DNA from: Thalassospira lohafexi
Lineage (GTDB): Bacteria; Pseudomonadota; Alphaproteobacteria; Rhodospirillales; Thalassospiraceae
DNA: 64,000 bases
Assembly (NCBI RefSeq): GCF_002844275.1
Contig: NZ_NXGX01000004.1
Span: 62,001-126,000, forward strand
Direction: 5' to 3'
Below are positions 1-8,884 of the stretch, piece by piece. The translations under genes and the position numbers were made by a program. Each line of letters begins with the position of its first letter. Within the stretch, counting starts at the first letter, position 1. The notes beneath the pieces are model-generated. The model had not been told where the DNA came from, ran no database searches, and saw nothing but the letters and a program-made list of their open reading frames with translations.

Positions 1-608
1 TTGCCGAGCCGGGCAATCGGCAAAATGGCGGCAGGAAAGACCGTGAATGCGATGATCGCCAGTTGCCAATCCTGATAGAACATCACACCGATCAAGACGA
101 TAGCCGTCAAGAGATCCTTACCAAACCCGGTCAGGGCGACAGAAACAGCCGCGCGCATGGACGTAATATCACTGGTAAAGCGGGTGATCAGTTTGCCGGT
201 ATTCGTACTGTGGAAGAAACCAATGTCGAGCCGAATGACATGTTCGTAAAGCTTGTTCTGGATATCAGCAAGAATACGCCCACCGACATAGCTCATCAAC
301 ACGGACTGGCCGTAGTTGGCAAAGCCCTTCAGGGCAAATGCGAACAAAACAGCCACGCCGACCGGAACCAGCATTGCACCGTTTTGTTTAACAAACACTT
401 CGTTGATGACCGGGTCCATCAAATAGGCATATCCACCAGTCGCACCCGCCATAAGTGCCATGCAAATCAGAGCGAGAACAATCTTGCCGAAGTAAGGCTT
501 TACCGCATCTTGCACGATACGTTTGACCAAGGGCCAAGTGCGCCAGTGTTCAGCAGTGTGGTCCATCGGATTCTTCGGCAATGATTTGTTCCTGGTCGTT
601 CCGGCCAT
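1..608 (-). CDS. ABC exporter, MsbA-like, N-terminal part (cut by window edge)
   Basis: The first 202 codons, read leftward, give an ABC-exporter membrane domain. Several hydrophobic helices (KIVLALICMALMAGATGG, then MLVPVGVAVLFAFALKGFAN) are followed by the coupling region with GRILADIQNKLYEHV and TNTGKLITRFTSDI, typical of the MsbA/lipid flippase exporter family. The ATPase half lies outside the window. The ATG at 608 has only a weak GGAA upstream; an in-frame ATG at 563 has GAAGAA in front of it and is a possible alternative start. In this family the protein flips lipid A or other lipids across the inner membrane. The lipid genes to its right fit such a role, but the substrate cannot be read from this fragment. 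Confidence 0.8.
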   Translation of the reverse strand, partial: MAGTTRNKSLPKNPMDHTAEHWRTWPLVKRIVQDAVKPYFGKIVLALICMALMAGATGGYAYLMDPVINEVFVKQNGAMLVPVGVAVLFAFALKGFANYGQSVLMSYVGGRILADIQNKLYEHVIRLDIGFFHSTNTGKLITRFTSDITSMRAAVSVALTGFGKDLLTAIVLIGVMFYQDWQLAIIAFTVFPAAILPIARLG

Positions 609-680
609 TTCCAAGTTGTATCAATATGATACACTCTATATGGAATAGGGCTTCAAAATGTGTCGATCTATATGCGCTGT

Positions 681-700
681 TGCTAGCATGCTCGAGCATG
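681..700. promoter_or_regulatory. Overlapping palindromes in a divergent promoter region
   Basis: TGCTAGCA (681-688) runs into the perfect 14-bp palindrome CATGCTCGAGCATG (687-700). A further inverted repeat, GTATCA-ata-TGATAC, lies at 618-632, ten bases before the ATG of the exporter gene. The stretch separates two divergent genes, so these are candidate operators. No regulator can be assigned. Confidence 0.3.
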
Positions 701-786
701 GGCGGCAAGCTGCAGCGCACATGTGAAAGATACAAATTTGACCCGCCAATCAGCAGGTCACGCGCAACGACATATAAGATAAAAAA

Positions 787-1587
787 ATGAACGAGCAACT
801 GCACGCACTCGTAGAACATACAATGGCGCAAGGTGTCGGGGCACGCGTTTTCGCGCTGCGCTGGAAGAATAGGCGTATCTGGATCAAGCAAGCTGTGCCG
901 GCCAAACAAAAGGGCTGGCATCATATGCAACGGTTTCTGGCAAACATTACGGGCATTGCCTTGTTGCGCCCGACGGTCTCGCCCGGCGGCGAAGAAGGCC
1001 TTGAAACCGAAGCAAACACTCTGCGCAAATTGTCTGAGCGAGGCATTCTGGTGCCCGATTTGGTCTGTGTGACCGAAAACTGGATCGCGATTGGGGATAA
1101 TGGTGGCATTTTACAAACCCGGATCGAAGATTGCATTCGTGCAGGGGATCATGACGCCGTCACAAAATTGATTGATGCCGCAGGCAAAGGATTGGCACAG
1201 CTTCATCAGGCAGGCGTTGCGCATGGTGCACCCTTGCTGCGTAACCTGACCATTCGGGATGATGACAAAATCGGCTTTATCGATTTTGAAGAAGATCCCA
1301 ACGCACGCATGCCGATCATTGATGCGCAGGCGCGTGATATCCTGCTGTTTGTTTTTTCGATCCAGCGCGAATTTAAAAAACGTCCGGAATTGTTGCGCGC
1401 GGGGTGGCGCGCCTATGTCGATCAGGCCGGATTTGACGCACCTCAGCTGGTCCCGCTGCGCAAAATCGTTAAGGTGCTGCGCCCGGTTTATCTTATGTTG
1501 CGCCCGTTTCGGCGTTGGTTGGGCACGGATGCGATCAATGGGATTTTGGCTTATCGTATTCTTCGCAAAAGCCTGAACCACGAGTAA
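787..1587 (+). CDS. Small kinase-like protein of the LPS-kinase/Bud32 type
   Basis: A 266-residue protein with the outline of a small eukaryotic-type kinase fold, as in InaA/Kdo-kinase and Bud32-like proteins. It has an N-terminal lysine-rich strand region, an E-rich helix (EEGLETEANTLRKLSERGI), a catalytic-loop-like HGAPLLRN and a DFG-like IGFIDFEED. The loop has Ala where active kinases normally have the catalytic Asp (HGD or HRD), although the Asn and the DFE metal site are kept. It may be a divergent kinase or a pseudokinase. It sits between an MsbA-like exporter (divergent) and a lipid glycosyltransferase (convergent), which hints at an envelope role. No clear ribosome site precedes the ATG. 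Confidence 0.55.
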   Translation: MNEQLHALVEHTMAQGVGARVFALRWKNRRIWIKQAVPAKQKGWHHMQRFLANITGIALLRPTVSPGGEEGLETEANTLRKLSERGILVPDLVCVTENWIAIGDNGGILQTRIEDCIRAGDHDAVTKLIDAAGKGLAQLHQAGVAHGAPLLRNLTIRDDDKIGFIDFEEDPNARMPIIDAQARDILLFVFSIQREFKKRPELLRAGWRAYVDQAGFDAPQLVPLRKIVKVLRPVYLMLRPFRRWLGTDAINGILAYRILRKSLNHE

Positions 1588-1610
1588 TCCGCCAAGGTCG
1601 TACCAGCGCA

Positions 1611-2735
1611 TTACTGCGCTGGCTGAGCAAGTGGTTGATCGCCGATCGTGGTCGTGTCGTCGGCGGTTAAAGATGCTGTCGCGCGTGCCGCATCATCAAC
1701 CGTTATGCGGATGGCCTCAACCCCGTCAAACCCACCTGAAAATGGTGCAAGGTTGTGTAGGAACTGGCTGGCGGAATTTTGCCAGCTGTATTGTTCGGCC
1801 AAGGCACGAGCATCTTCGGGTTTAAGGTCAAGGGCGGCCATGGCGGCTTTGCCAAGGTCGGCGTCAATCGCACCGGCTTTTGTGCCCCGGACAATGTCGG
1901 CTGGTCCCTGAACCGGGAAAACAGCAACCGGCGTGCCTGATGCCAATGCTTCGAGGATCACAAGCCCAAACGTGTCGGTTTTGCTGGGAAAAACAAAAAC
2001 ATCTGCGGACGCAAAGGCGTTTGCAAGGTCTTCACCAACCTTTTTGCCAAGGAATTGCGCATTGGGGTGTTTCTGACGCAGGTCCGCCAGCTGTGGCCCA
2101 TCGCCGACCACGAATTTGGTGCCGGGCAGGTCAAGATCCAGAAAATGGCCAATGTTCTTTTCCACAGCGACCCGTCCGACAAACAGCCAGTGTGGTTTGG
2201 GAAAATCGCCAAAGCTTGCATCTGGTCGGGGTCGGAAAAGGTCAAGGTCAACACCGCGCGACCAGATATGGAGGTTATCAAACCCCCAGTCAGACAGTTC
2301 TTCGCGCAGGCTTTCGGTCGCGACCATCACCGATTGTGATTTTGAATGGAATTTGCGCATCCCACGATAGGAAATCGATAACGGTAAACGCCACCGTGCG
2401 TGGATGTATTCAGGGAACCGCGTGTGATAGGCGGTCGAAAATGGCAGGCCCTGTTTCAGGCAATAGGCCCGGGCGGCCTGCCCCAGCGGACCCTCGGTCG
2501 AAATATGAATGGCAACCGGGTGCAGGGCCTTGATCATTTTGGCCATTTTACGTTTGGCAAACAGGGCCAAGCGGATTTCCGGGTATGTCGGGCACGGAAT
2601 GGTTTTAAACTGATCAGGCGAGATGACATGAACATCATGCCCCATCTCGCCCAACTCGCCGCGTACGGTTTCAAGGGTACGGACAACACCGTTGACCTGT
2701 GGATACCAGGCATCGGTTACGATCAGTATTTTCAT
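1611..2735 (-). CDS. Glycosyltransferase family 4, Agt-like glycolipid synthase
   Basis: A 374-residue GT-B glycosyltransferase. The N-terminus VTDAWYPQVNGVVRTLETV is the acceptor-side glycine loop, and the C-terminal domain has FVGRVAVEKNI and the E-x7-E donor site in FPSKTDTFGLVILEALASG (about residues 245-263). The start overlaps the upstream phosphoesterase by four bases (ATGA), so the two are translationally coupled. In Agrobacterium and marine Alphaproteobacteria a GT of this type (Agt) next to PlcP makes glucosyl- or glucuronosyl-diacylglycerol from phospholipid-derived diacylglycerol when phosphate is short. The Agt call rests on family resemblance and on this pairing; the sugar is not predictable. 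The C-terminal 40 residues after the last helix are low in similarity and rich in Thr and Ala. Confidence 0.75.
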   Translation of the reverse strand: MKILIVTDAWYPQVNGVVRTLETVRGELGEMGHDVHVISPDQFKTIPCPTYPEIRLALFAKRKMAKMIKALHPVAIHISTEGPLGQAARAYCLKQGLPFSTAYHTRFPEYIHARWRLPLSISYRGMRKFHSKSQSVMVATESLREELSDWGFDNLHIWSRGVDLDLFRPRPDASFGDFPKPHWLFVGRVAVEKNIGHFLDLDLPGTKFVVGDGPQLADLRQKHPNAQFLGKKVGEDLANAFASADVFVFPSKTDTFGLVILEALASGTPVAVFPVQGPADIVRGTKAGAIDADLGKAAMAALDLKPEDARALAEQYSWQNSASQFLHNLAPFSGGFDGVEAIRITVDDAARATASLTADDTTTIGDQPLAQPAQ

Positions 2736-3649
2736 GCAGTCTTTCCAATCGGTGCATCGCCGCGCTTTTCAGACTTGGCAGATGCTGGTTTGCCCGAAGT
2801 ATGGGCGATACGGAACATGGAAATCAGTTTGCCAAGGCCAAGCGACGGAGCACTGGCAGCATCGCGGCCCGGCGTGGAATGGGTCATGGCCATCTGGCGC
2901 ATTTCTGCCCAATGGAGAAGTTCAAGCTTGCCGTCCATGTCTTCGACAAGGGCGGTGCAACTTTCGACCCAGTCACCATCATTGCAATAAAGCACATCCC
3001 CAATCATGCGTTTCTCGGCATGATGGATGTGCCCGCAGACCACACCATCCACCTTGCGTTTGGCAGCGGCATGGGCGACGGCATTTTCAAAGTTGCAGAT
3101 GAATTGAACCGCGTTCTTCACCCGGTTTTTAAGATAGGCCGAAAGCGACCAGTATCCATATCCAAGGCGACGGCGAATGGCGTTGTAATAGCGGTTAAGG
3201 GTGATGGCGAAGTTGTAGGCCGTATCGCCAAGATAGGCGAGCCATCTGGCATATTTGACAACACCGTCAAATTCATCGCCATGGATCACCAAAAGACGTT
3301 TGCCATCGGCCGTTTCATGGATGTCGTTCATTTTGACTTCGATATGCCCAAAAGTCATATCGACAAATTCACGGGCAAATTCATCATGGTTTCCGGGCAC
3401 AAAGATAACCTTGGCACCGTTCTTGGCCTTCTCCATGATTGTGGTTATAACGGCGTGGTGGCTTTCGGGCCAATGCCAGCTTTTCTTGAGACGCCAGCCA
3501 TCAATAATGTCGCCCACCAGATAGTAGGTGTCTGCCGTTACTTCATTGAGGAAATCCAAAAGAAGATCTGCCTGACATCCACGTGTCCCCAAGTGGACGT
3601 CCGAAATCCAGACCGTGCGGTAATGCGGTTGCAGCGTCATCGCTGTCAT
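2732..3649 (-). CDS. plcP: Calcineurin-like phosphoesterase, PlcP-like phospholipase C
   Basis: A 305-residue metallophosphoesterase with all metal motifs in order: ISDVHLG, GDIIDGW, PGNHDE, VIHGDEFD and CGHIHHA. Such proteins are often labelled UDP-2,3-diacylglucosamine hydrolase (LpxH-like). The motif spacing and segments such as RWLAYLGDTAYNFA and GDWVESCTA match the alphaproteobacterial PlcP group, which strips the head group from membrane phospholipids to give diacylglycerol. The ATG at 3649 is preceded by GGAGGAG; a TTG 24 bases upstream is less likely. It is coupled to the downstream glycosyltransferase, the PlcP-Agt arrangement known for phosphate-starvation lipid remodelling. A Pho-box-like repeat lies upstream. 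LpxH function remains the alternative. Confidence 0.75.
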   Translation of the reverse strand: MTAMTLQPHYRTVWISDVHLGTRGCQADLLLDFLNEVTADTYYLVGDIIDGWRLKKSWHWPESHHAVITTIMEKAKNGAKVIFVPGNHDEFAREFVDMTFGHIEVKMNDIHETADGKRLLVIHGDEFDGVVKYARWLAYLGDTAYNFAITLNRYYNAIRRRLGYGYWSLSAYLKNRVKNAVQFICNFENAVAHAAAKRKVDGVVCGHIHHAEKRMIGDVLYCNDGDWVESCTALVEDMDGKLELLHWAEMRQMAMTHSTPGRDAASAPSLGLGKLISMFRIAHTSGKPASAKSEKRGDAPIGKTA

Positions 3650-3781
3650 TGCCGCTCCTCCGTATCCTGCCAAAAGGATGGCTGGAAACTGACTTTAAAG
3701 ATGCCAGATACTGTCTCCAACCAGTATCGGTTTAAAATAAATCGCGCGAATATATAACCCGTTCACATAAATTTCGCGATT

Positions 3782-3799
3782 CTGTAAAGCAACTGTTAC
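3782..3799 (+). promoter_or_regulatory. Pho-box-like direct repeat
   Basis: CTGTAAA-gcaa-CTGTTAC: two 7-base half sites in direct repeat with an 11-base period, the geometry of a PhoB site (CTGTCAT repeated every 11 bases). It lies about 70 bases before the diacylglycerol-kinase-like gene and about 130 before the divergent plcP-like gene, in an AT-rich spacer, so it could serve either or both. The half sites are imperfect matches. Confidence 0.45.
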
Positions 3800-3867
3800 A
3801 TATTTTACTTCATATGCTAGCGAGTACTTACTTTTTATTTCGGTTTTATTGCGGAAGTCGAACCTGA

Positions 3868-4791
3868 ATGTCCCAGCCCGAAGTGACCATCATTTTCAAT
3901 CCGCGTGCCGGCGGGAATAAACAACGGTTTCTGTCGGAAATTCTGCAACATGCCGGGGTGAAGGTTGAACTGCTACAAACCACCCATCCCGGTCATGCCC
4001 GTGAATTGGCGCGCAAGGTCCGCGCACACAAACGGTTATTTGTTGCCGGTGGGGATGGGTCGCTAAACGAAGCATTGAACGGTTTGCTCGATGCGCAGAT
4101 TGATGGCCATGAAGTTCCACCCCTTGGCATTGTCCCATTGGGCACTGCCAATGTGCTTGCGGTCGAAGTTGGGCTTAATCTGCGCGCCAAGGCAATTGCC
4201 GACTATATCAATAATCCCGGCATGGTTTGGGTGCGGCCTGGTGTTGTAAATGGCCGCGCGTTTTTCCTGATGGTCGGGATGGGGGCCGATGCCGATACGG
4301 TGGATAATGTGTCCTTGCGGTTAAAACGCCTTATCGGCAAGGGCGCATACGTTCTTGAAGGATTGCGCAGTATCTTTTTCCCGCGTCACCGCGACTTTGA
4401 AGTGTGCATTGGCCGGGAAAATTACCGGGCATCTGGGGTTATCGTCACCCATGCCAAACATTATGGCGGCGCATTTGTGATATCCGATGATGCGTCCCTG
4501 ACGTCAAATCAGCTTGATGTTTTGTTGATGCCGGGCAATGGCATCTGGGCCTTGGCGCGCTATGGTTTGGCTTTGACGTTAAACCGGTTACACAAACAAA
4601 GTGATGTGTCGCTGGTGCGCACCGAACGCCTGACGATCAAAAGCCATTGTGGCCCTGCCCCCTTGCAGATTGACGGTGAAAATGCCGGAAAACTACCCTG
4701 CGAAATCAGCTTGTCGCCCTATCCGGTGCGCCTGATGGTGCCTCAGGATTATGACGGTTTGAACAAGGTGACCGACGCCGATCTGGCTTAG
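3868..4791 (+). CDS. Diacylglycerol/lipid kinase family protein (YegS/DagK-like)
   Basis: A 307-residue protein with the diacylglycerol-kinase catalytic fold: IFNPRAGG near the N-terminus, the nucleotide loop AGGDGSLNEALNG (about residues 58-70) and IVPLGTANVLAVEVG (about 90-104). The C-terminal beta domain ends with the usual QIDGENAG motif. Soluble kinases of this type phosphorylate diacylglycerol or a related lipid alcohol at the inner membrane. Placed divergently from the PlcP/Agt pair, which should make and consume diacylglycerol, it could recycle diacylglycerol to phosphatidate; that link is an inference. No strong ribosome site is seen before the ATG. Confidence 0.8.
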   Translation: MSQPEVTIIFNPRAGGNKQRFLSEILQHAGVKVELLQTTHPGHARELARKVRAHKRLFVAGGDGSLNEALNGLLDAQIDGHEVPPLGIVPLGTANVLAVEVGLNLRAKAIADYINNPGMVWVRPGVVNGRAFFLMVGMGADADTVDNVSLRLKRLIGKGAYVLEGLRSIFFPRHRDFEVCIGRENYRASGVIVTHAKHYGGAFVISDDASLTSNQLDVLLMPGNGIWALARYGLALTLNRLHKQSDVSLVRTERLTIKSHCGPAPLQIDGENAGKLPCEISLSPYPVRLMVPQDYDGLNKVTDADLA

Positions 4792-5141
4792 AAGGATGGT
4801 TCGCCTATATTGATTGTTCCTGACGGATCAAACCGCAACGGCAACCAAGAATGTCGGTCGAACCTCCCAGCTCAAAGGTTGGCTGAGTTGTGACTGTGGC
4901 GCCCGTGCCATAGCGCGCTTTGGAGACTTTTGACTGTTTCCCTATGTGCCTACTCAGAAGTGTAGCGTTTATTGTAAACGCTGCACCACCACCCATGTGA
5001 GGTTTGGGGACGCACTATTTTAATATTCTAAAACAAACCCAAACGAACCTCCCCAAATAGGGATTATCTCATGGTTCGAGTGGCTCTAAAATCCTCTCTA
5101 ACGATGTCGAAATACATTGTTGCCGGATTCGGAGATGTTGA
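4792..5141. other. Intergenic stretch without a supported gene
   Basis: About 350 bases between two genes on the same strand. I see no convincing reading frame, RNA gene or terminator. A 63-codon frame on the minus strand (4805-4996) has no recognisable protein features. The right end should hold the promoter of the chemoreceptor. Confidence 0.5.
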
Positions 5142-7190
5142 ATGGTTTCTGTTGCTTTTGTAACTGCTGTGCAGGGTGGAGTTTTTACCAATATGCGGGT
5201 GCGGACAAAAATTCTCTGCGGGTTTTCCGTGGTTTTACTTGTGCTGATCGGTGCACTTTCCTTTGTCTATAGCAGTTTTGTCTGGGTCAGCCAAGATGTC
5301 GAAGAATATGCGGTCTATGTCGAAGAAGCGTCCGCTATTTCCGAGATTGAGGCCCGCTTTTTAAGGTTTAGTTCCCACGCACGTGAATTTGCCAATACGG
5401 CCAATCATGCCGATGCAAAGCAGGTTTTCCTGATTGCCGACGAATTGGCACCAATGCTGGAGCACGCACGCGAAATGTTCGTCAGCGAAGACCGCCGGGC
5501 GCGTATTGATCGCATCGCGGCGTCACTTGATGCTTATTTGGCCAATTTCACCAAGGCAAAGCAGCTGAGCGACGAATACCACACCTTGATCCTCGATGAG
5601 CTTGAACCAAACGGCATCAAAATCCTGTCTGACCTAAACCAATTGACGGCATATGCCGGCAGAACCGGTGATTTTGAAACCTATCAAATCGTCTCTGATG
5701 CCCGCGAACACGCCCTGCTTGCGCGGTTGTATGCCAATATCCTGATCGGGCGACAGGATGACAGCTTTGGCGAAAAGTCTGCTGATGAGTTTCGTAAATT
5801 AGAAGCCGCCTTAACCGCACTTGATCAAAAACTAGTGTCGCCAGACGGCAAGCAAGTTCTGTCCAATGCGGTGACGATGTTTCGCGGCTATCGAACCGTT
5901 TTTGAAAAGATCCGCGCGGACGAGCTTTTGATTGAAGAAAACGTCAATGGCGCTATGCGCGAAGAAAGTGCACAGATCGTTGCCGATGCAGAAAACCTTA
6001 AACAGGAACTTTCTGCGGTGGAAAAAAGCATCTTTCAAGACGTTCTCGCCAAAGTCAGTCTCGCAGAAAAAGAAATCCTGATTGCGTCGCTTGCGGGGGT
6101 GGTTTTGGGCATTGCGATTGCTTGGATACTTGGCGATCGCCTGTCAAAACCGATCATTGCGATTGCTGGGGTCATGCGCAAATTAGCCGATCATGATTTG
6201 ACCGTAACGGTACCGGGGCAGGGACGTCGGGATGAAATTGGCGTTATGGCTACGGCTGTTGAAGTGTTTAAAGCAAGTGCTATTCGCAATGACGCACTTG
6301 AAGCCGAGGCGCGCGAACAGGAAGCCCGTGCCAAAGAAGCCCAACGTGCGTTTATGAACCAAACGGCAGATAGTTTTACCAACAGTGTTGGTGGTATCAT
6401 CGAAGCGGTCGCCGCTGCTTCGGTAGAACTACAGGCCACCGCACACGGCATGTCGCAAATTGCCCGCACCGCGTCCGAGCAAACCACAGCAGTTGCCTCT
6501 GCCACCGAGCAAGCCAGCGGCAATGTCCATTCCGTTGCCTCCGCCACCGAAGAACTCAATGCCGCGATCGAAGAAATCAACCGTCAGGTGGTGTTTTCAA
6601 GTGAGGTCGCCAAAAGGGCGGTTGAGCAGGCGCATGAAGCTTTTACCAGCATGACAGAGCTTGTTGACGCATCCAACAATATCGAGGATGTCTTGCAACT
6701 GATTACCGATATTTCAAATCAGACCAATATGCTTGCACTTAACGCAACGATTGAGGCTCAACGTGCCGGGGCATCTGGTGCTGGGTTTGCGGTGGTCGCC
6801 AACGAGGTCAAGACCCTTGCATCCCAGACCGCCAAGGCAACCGACGAAATCCGCAAACAGGTGGCCGGGGTGCAAAGCCGCACGGGCAATGCATCCAATC
6901 AGATTGAGCAGATCAGTAAAACCATTTCCGAAATGGAAGGCATCGTTGCAACCATTTCATCGGCTGTTGAAGAACAATCTGCCGCCACCCGTGAAATTGC
7001 CGCCAATATCGAACAGGCCGCTAGCGGGACCACGGTTGTCAGTTCCAACATTGTCACCGTGTCAGAAGCTGTGAATGAGGCTGGTACGGCGTCGGGCGAT
7101 GTGCTGACAGCGGTTGATATGCTGTCGCAGAACTTCAATACGCTTAAAGGGGCCACCGACACATTCGTGAGTAAAATTCGCGCAGCCTAA
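5142..7190 (+). CDS. Methyl-accepting chemotaxis protein, membrane type
   Basis: A 682-residue chemoreceptor. TM1 lies at about residues 23-45, followed by a helical periplasmic sensor of about 260 residues, TM2 (IASLAGVVLGIAIAWIL), a HAMP domain and a long coiled-coil signalling domain. The hairpin tip reads NQTNMLALNATIEAQRAGAS, close to the canonical tip but with Gln where most receptors have Ala (EAAR) and GASGAG in place of GEAGKG. There is no PAS or Cache signature in the sensor, so the ligand is unknown. Two starts are possible: the ATG at 5142 (GGAG seven bases upstream) and the ATG at 5193, which gives the more usual short cytoplasmic N-terminus. No che genes are near; it is an orphan receptor. 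A strong terminator follows. Confidence 0.9.
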   Translation: MVSVAFVTAVQGGVFTNMRVRTKILCGFSVVLLVLIGALSFVYSSFVWVSQDVEEYAVYVEEASAISEIEARFLRFSSHAREFANTANHADAKQVFLIADELAPMLEHAREMFVSEDRRARIDRIAASLDAYLANFTKAKQLSDEYHTLILDELEPNGIKILSDLNQLTAYAGRTGDFETYQIVSDAREHALLARLYANILIGRQDDSFGEKSADEFRKLEAALTALDQKLVSPDGKQVLSNAVTMFRGYRTVFEKIRADELLIEENVNGAMREESAQIVADAENLKQELSAVEKSIFQDVLAKVSLAEKEILIASLAGVVLGIAIAWILGDRLSKPIIAIAGVMRKLADHDLTVTVPGQGRRDEIGVMATAVEVFKASAIRNDALEAEAREQEARAKEAQRAFMNQTADSFTNSVGGIIEAVAAASVELQATAHGMSQIARTASEQTTAVASATEQASGNVHSVASATEELNAAIEEINRQVVFSSEVAKRAVEQAHEAFTSMTELVDASNNIEDVLQLITDISNQTNMLALNATIEAQRAGASGAGFAVVANEVKTLASQTAKATDEIRKQVAGVQSRTGNASNQIEQISKTISEMEGIVATISSAVEEQSAATREIAANIEQAASGTTVVSSNIVTVSEAVNEAGTASGDVLTAVDMLSQNFNTLKGATDTFVSKIRAA

Positions 7191-7230
7191 GGTAATCCAT
7201 TTCGGTTTCAATTAGACGATCAGCACAAAT

Positions 7231-7265
7231 AAAAACGCCCGGTTCCACTTGGACCGGGCGTTTTT
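7231..7265. terminator. Bidirectional rho-independent terminator
   Basis: AAAAACGCCCGGT (7231-7243) pairs perfectly with 7253-7265 around a 9-base loop, with A and T runs at the outer ends. It lies between the converging chemoreceptor and pmbA genes and can serve both. Confidence 0.9.
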
Positions 7266-7296
7266 ATTAGGGGGCTGGCAACTTTAAGCCGGCGTT

Positions 7297-8646
7297 TTAC
7301 TGACCAGCCAACGTCATTCCATCAATGCGCAGCGTCGGGGCATTGGTGCCGTATTTAAAAGTCAGATCTCTTGCCGGAACGACCGTTTTAAACATGTCTT
7401 TCAGGTTCCCTGCGACTGTGATTTCCGATACCGGATAGACCAATTCGCCATCTTCGATCCAATACCCCGATGCGCCGCGCGAATAATCGCCGGTCACACC
7501 GTTGACACTGCTGCCGATCATTTCGGTGATATAGAGCCCCGATTTGATCTCCTTGATCATATCGGCGGGCGAAATGGTGCCCGGTTCCATATACAGGTTG
7601 GTGGTCGATGGCCCCGGAAGGCTGCCGGCCCCGCGCGATGCGTTGCCTGTCGATTTCAGGCCCAGCTGACGGGCAGAGCGCAAATCCATGATCCAGGTTT
7701 TCAGAACACCATTTTCAATCAGGTGACGTTTCTGATTGGCGACACCTTCGGCATCAAACGGTTTGGAGCGAAGACCGCGTTTGCGATGCGGGTCATCAAT
7801 GATGTTGATATGCGGGGCGAAAACTTCGCTGCCCATCGCATCGAGCAGGAAGCTGGTGCCGCGCGCGATGCCCGATCCATTGATTGCACCGGACAGGTGA
7901 CCAACGATGGAGGCCGATACACGTGGGTCCAAAATCACCGGAACGTGCGCGCTTTTGACCTTGCGCGGGTTCAGGCGACGCAGGGTTTTTTCGGCGGCTT
8001 TTTTGCCAATATCGACCGGATCGCGCAGATCGGTCGAAAAGACGGCACTGTCATAATCATAATCGCGCTCCATTGCCGTTCCCGTCCCGGCAATAACCGA
8101 TACCGAAATGTGGCTGCCGGACCCGGCATAGCAATTGGCAAAGCCGTTGGTTGCCGCCAAAGTGACTTGATGACGGCCCCAGCCAGCTTCGGATCCTTCC
8201 GAATTGGTGATGCCTTCGACTGACCGTGCAGCTTCCTCGCAGGCGGTTGCCCATTCGATCATTTTTGCTTGATCGACTTCGCCCGGTTCGCACAGCTCAA
8301 GTGCGTCAACATCGAACGTTTCGGCCAGTTCAGACGGATCAGCAATCCCGCAATAGGGGTCTTCTGGTGCGTTTTTGGCCATCGCGACCGCGCGTTCGAT
8401 CAGTTCATTCAAGGCAGCATCGCTGGTGTCGGAAGATGAAACAACCGCCTGTTTTTTGCCAATCAGAACCCGCAGGCCAAGATCAGCCCCTTCGGAACGT
8501 TCAAGCTTTTCCATCTTGCCCAGACGCTGGGCCACCGAAAGCGACGTTCCTTCGACATAAACGGCGTCGGCATCATCGGCACCGGCTTTTTTTGCACGGG
8601 CCAGAAGATCGGTGATGCGATCAAGTGTCATGTCGGTCTTGGGCAT
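7297..8646 (-). CDS. pmbA: Metalloprotease-related protein PmbA/TldE
   Basis: A 449-residue TldD/PmbA family protein, the non-metal-binding partner of TldD. Recognisable segments are GADLGLRVLIGKKQAVVSSS in the N-terminal domain, the central GRHQVTLAATNGFANCYAGS, and the C-terminal GNASRGAGSLPGPSTTNLYM and GVTGDYSRGASGYWIEDGEL. It lacks the HExxH-type zinc motif found in TldD, as expected. TldD and TldE form a heterodimer that degrades or trims small unfolded peptides, such as microcin B17 precursor and CcdA in E. coli. The start at 8646 follows AAGGGAG; an upstream in-frame extension to 8847 looks like non-coding sequence. tldD lies 36 kb away in this window. Confidence 0.9.
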   Translation of the reverse strand: MPKTDMTLDRITDLLARAKKAGADDADAVYVEGTSLSVAQRLGKMEKLERSEGADLGLRVLIGKKQAVVSSSDTSDAALNELIERAVAMAKNAPEDPYCGIADPSELAETFDVDALELCEPGEVDQAKMIEWATACEEAARSVEGITNSEGSEAGWGRHQVTLAATNGFANCYAGSGSHISVSVIAGTGTAMERDYDYDSAVFSTDLRDPVDIGKKAAEKTLRRLNPRKVKSAHVPVILDPRVSASIVGHLSGAINGSGIARGTSFLLDAMGSEVFAPHINIIDDPHRKRGLRSKPFDAEGVANQKRHLIENGVLKTWIMDLRSARQLGLKSTGNASRGAGSLPGPSTTNLYMEPGTISPADMIKEIKSGLYITEMIGSSVNGVTGDYSRGASGYWIEDGELVYPVSEITVAGNLKDMFKTVVPARDLTFKYGTNAPTLRIDGMTLAGQ

Positions 8647-8884
8647 GGAAGCTCCCTTAATTCGGAATGTGATGGCTACTTTATAGGGCGCGCAGGCGCA
8701 TTCGCAAAGGGGCGAAACAAAAAGAGGTTTCGTCTTTTGTTCATTTGCCTTGCTGCCCCAAAGGTGGCGCGATAAAGGGGGATCGGCAAGGGCATGTCTT
8801 TTGACGATTTTTATTGCCGTTTTGCTATACTCAAAAAAACGGCACATAAATGGCTATGAAAGCCGAAATACACACGGAAAAAAT

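Noticed and set aside
63..584. Open frame on the plus strand opposite the left-end exporter
   Set aside because: It is the antisense of a clear ABC-exporter domain and has no protein family features.
4805..4996. 63-codon frame on the minus strand in a gap
   Set aside because: No ribosome site, no recognisable features and an odd composition.
8647..8847. Upstream extension of pmbA
   Set aside because: The added residues are Cys- and Lys-rich without family match, and the ATG at 8646 has a strong ribosome site.
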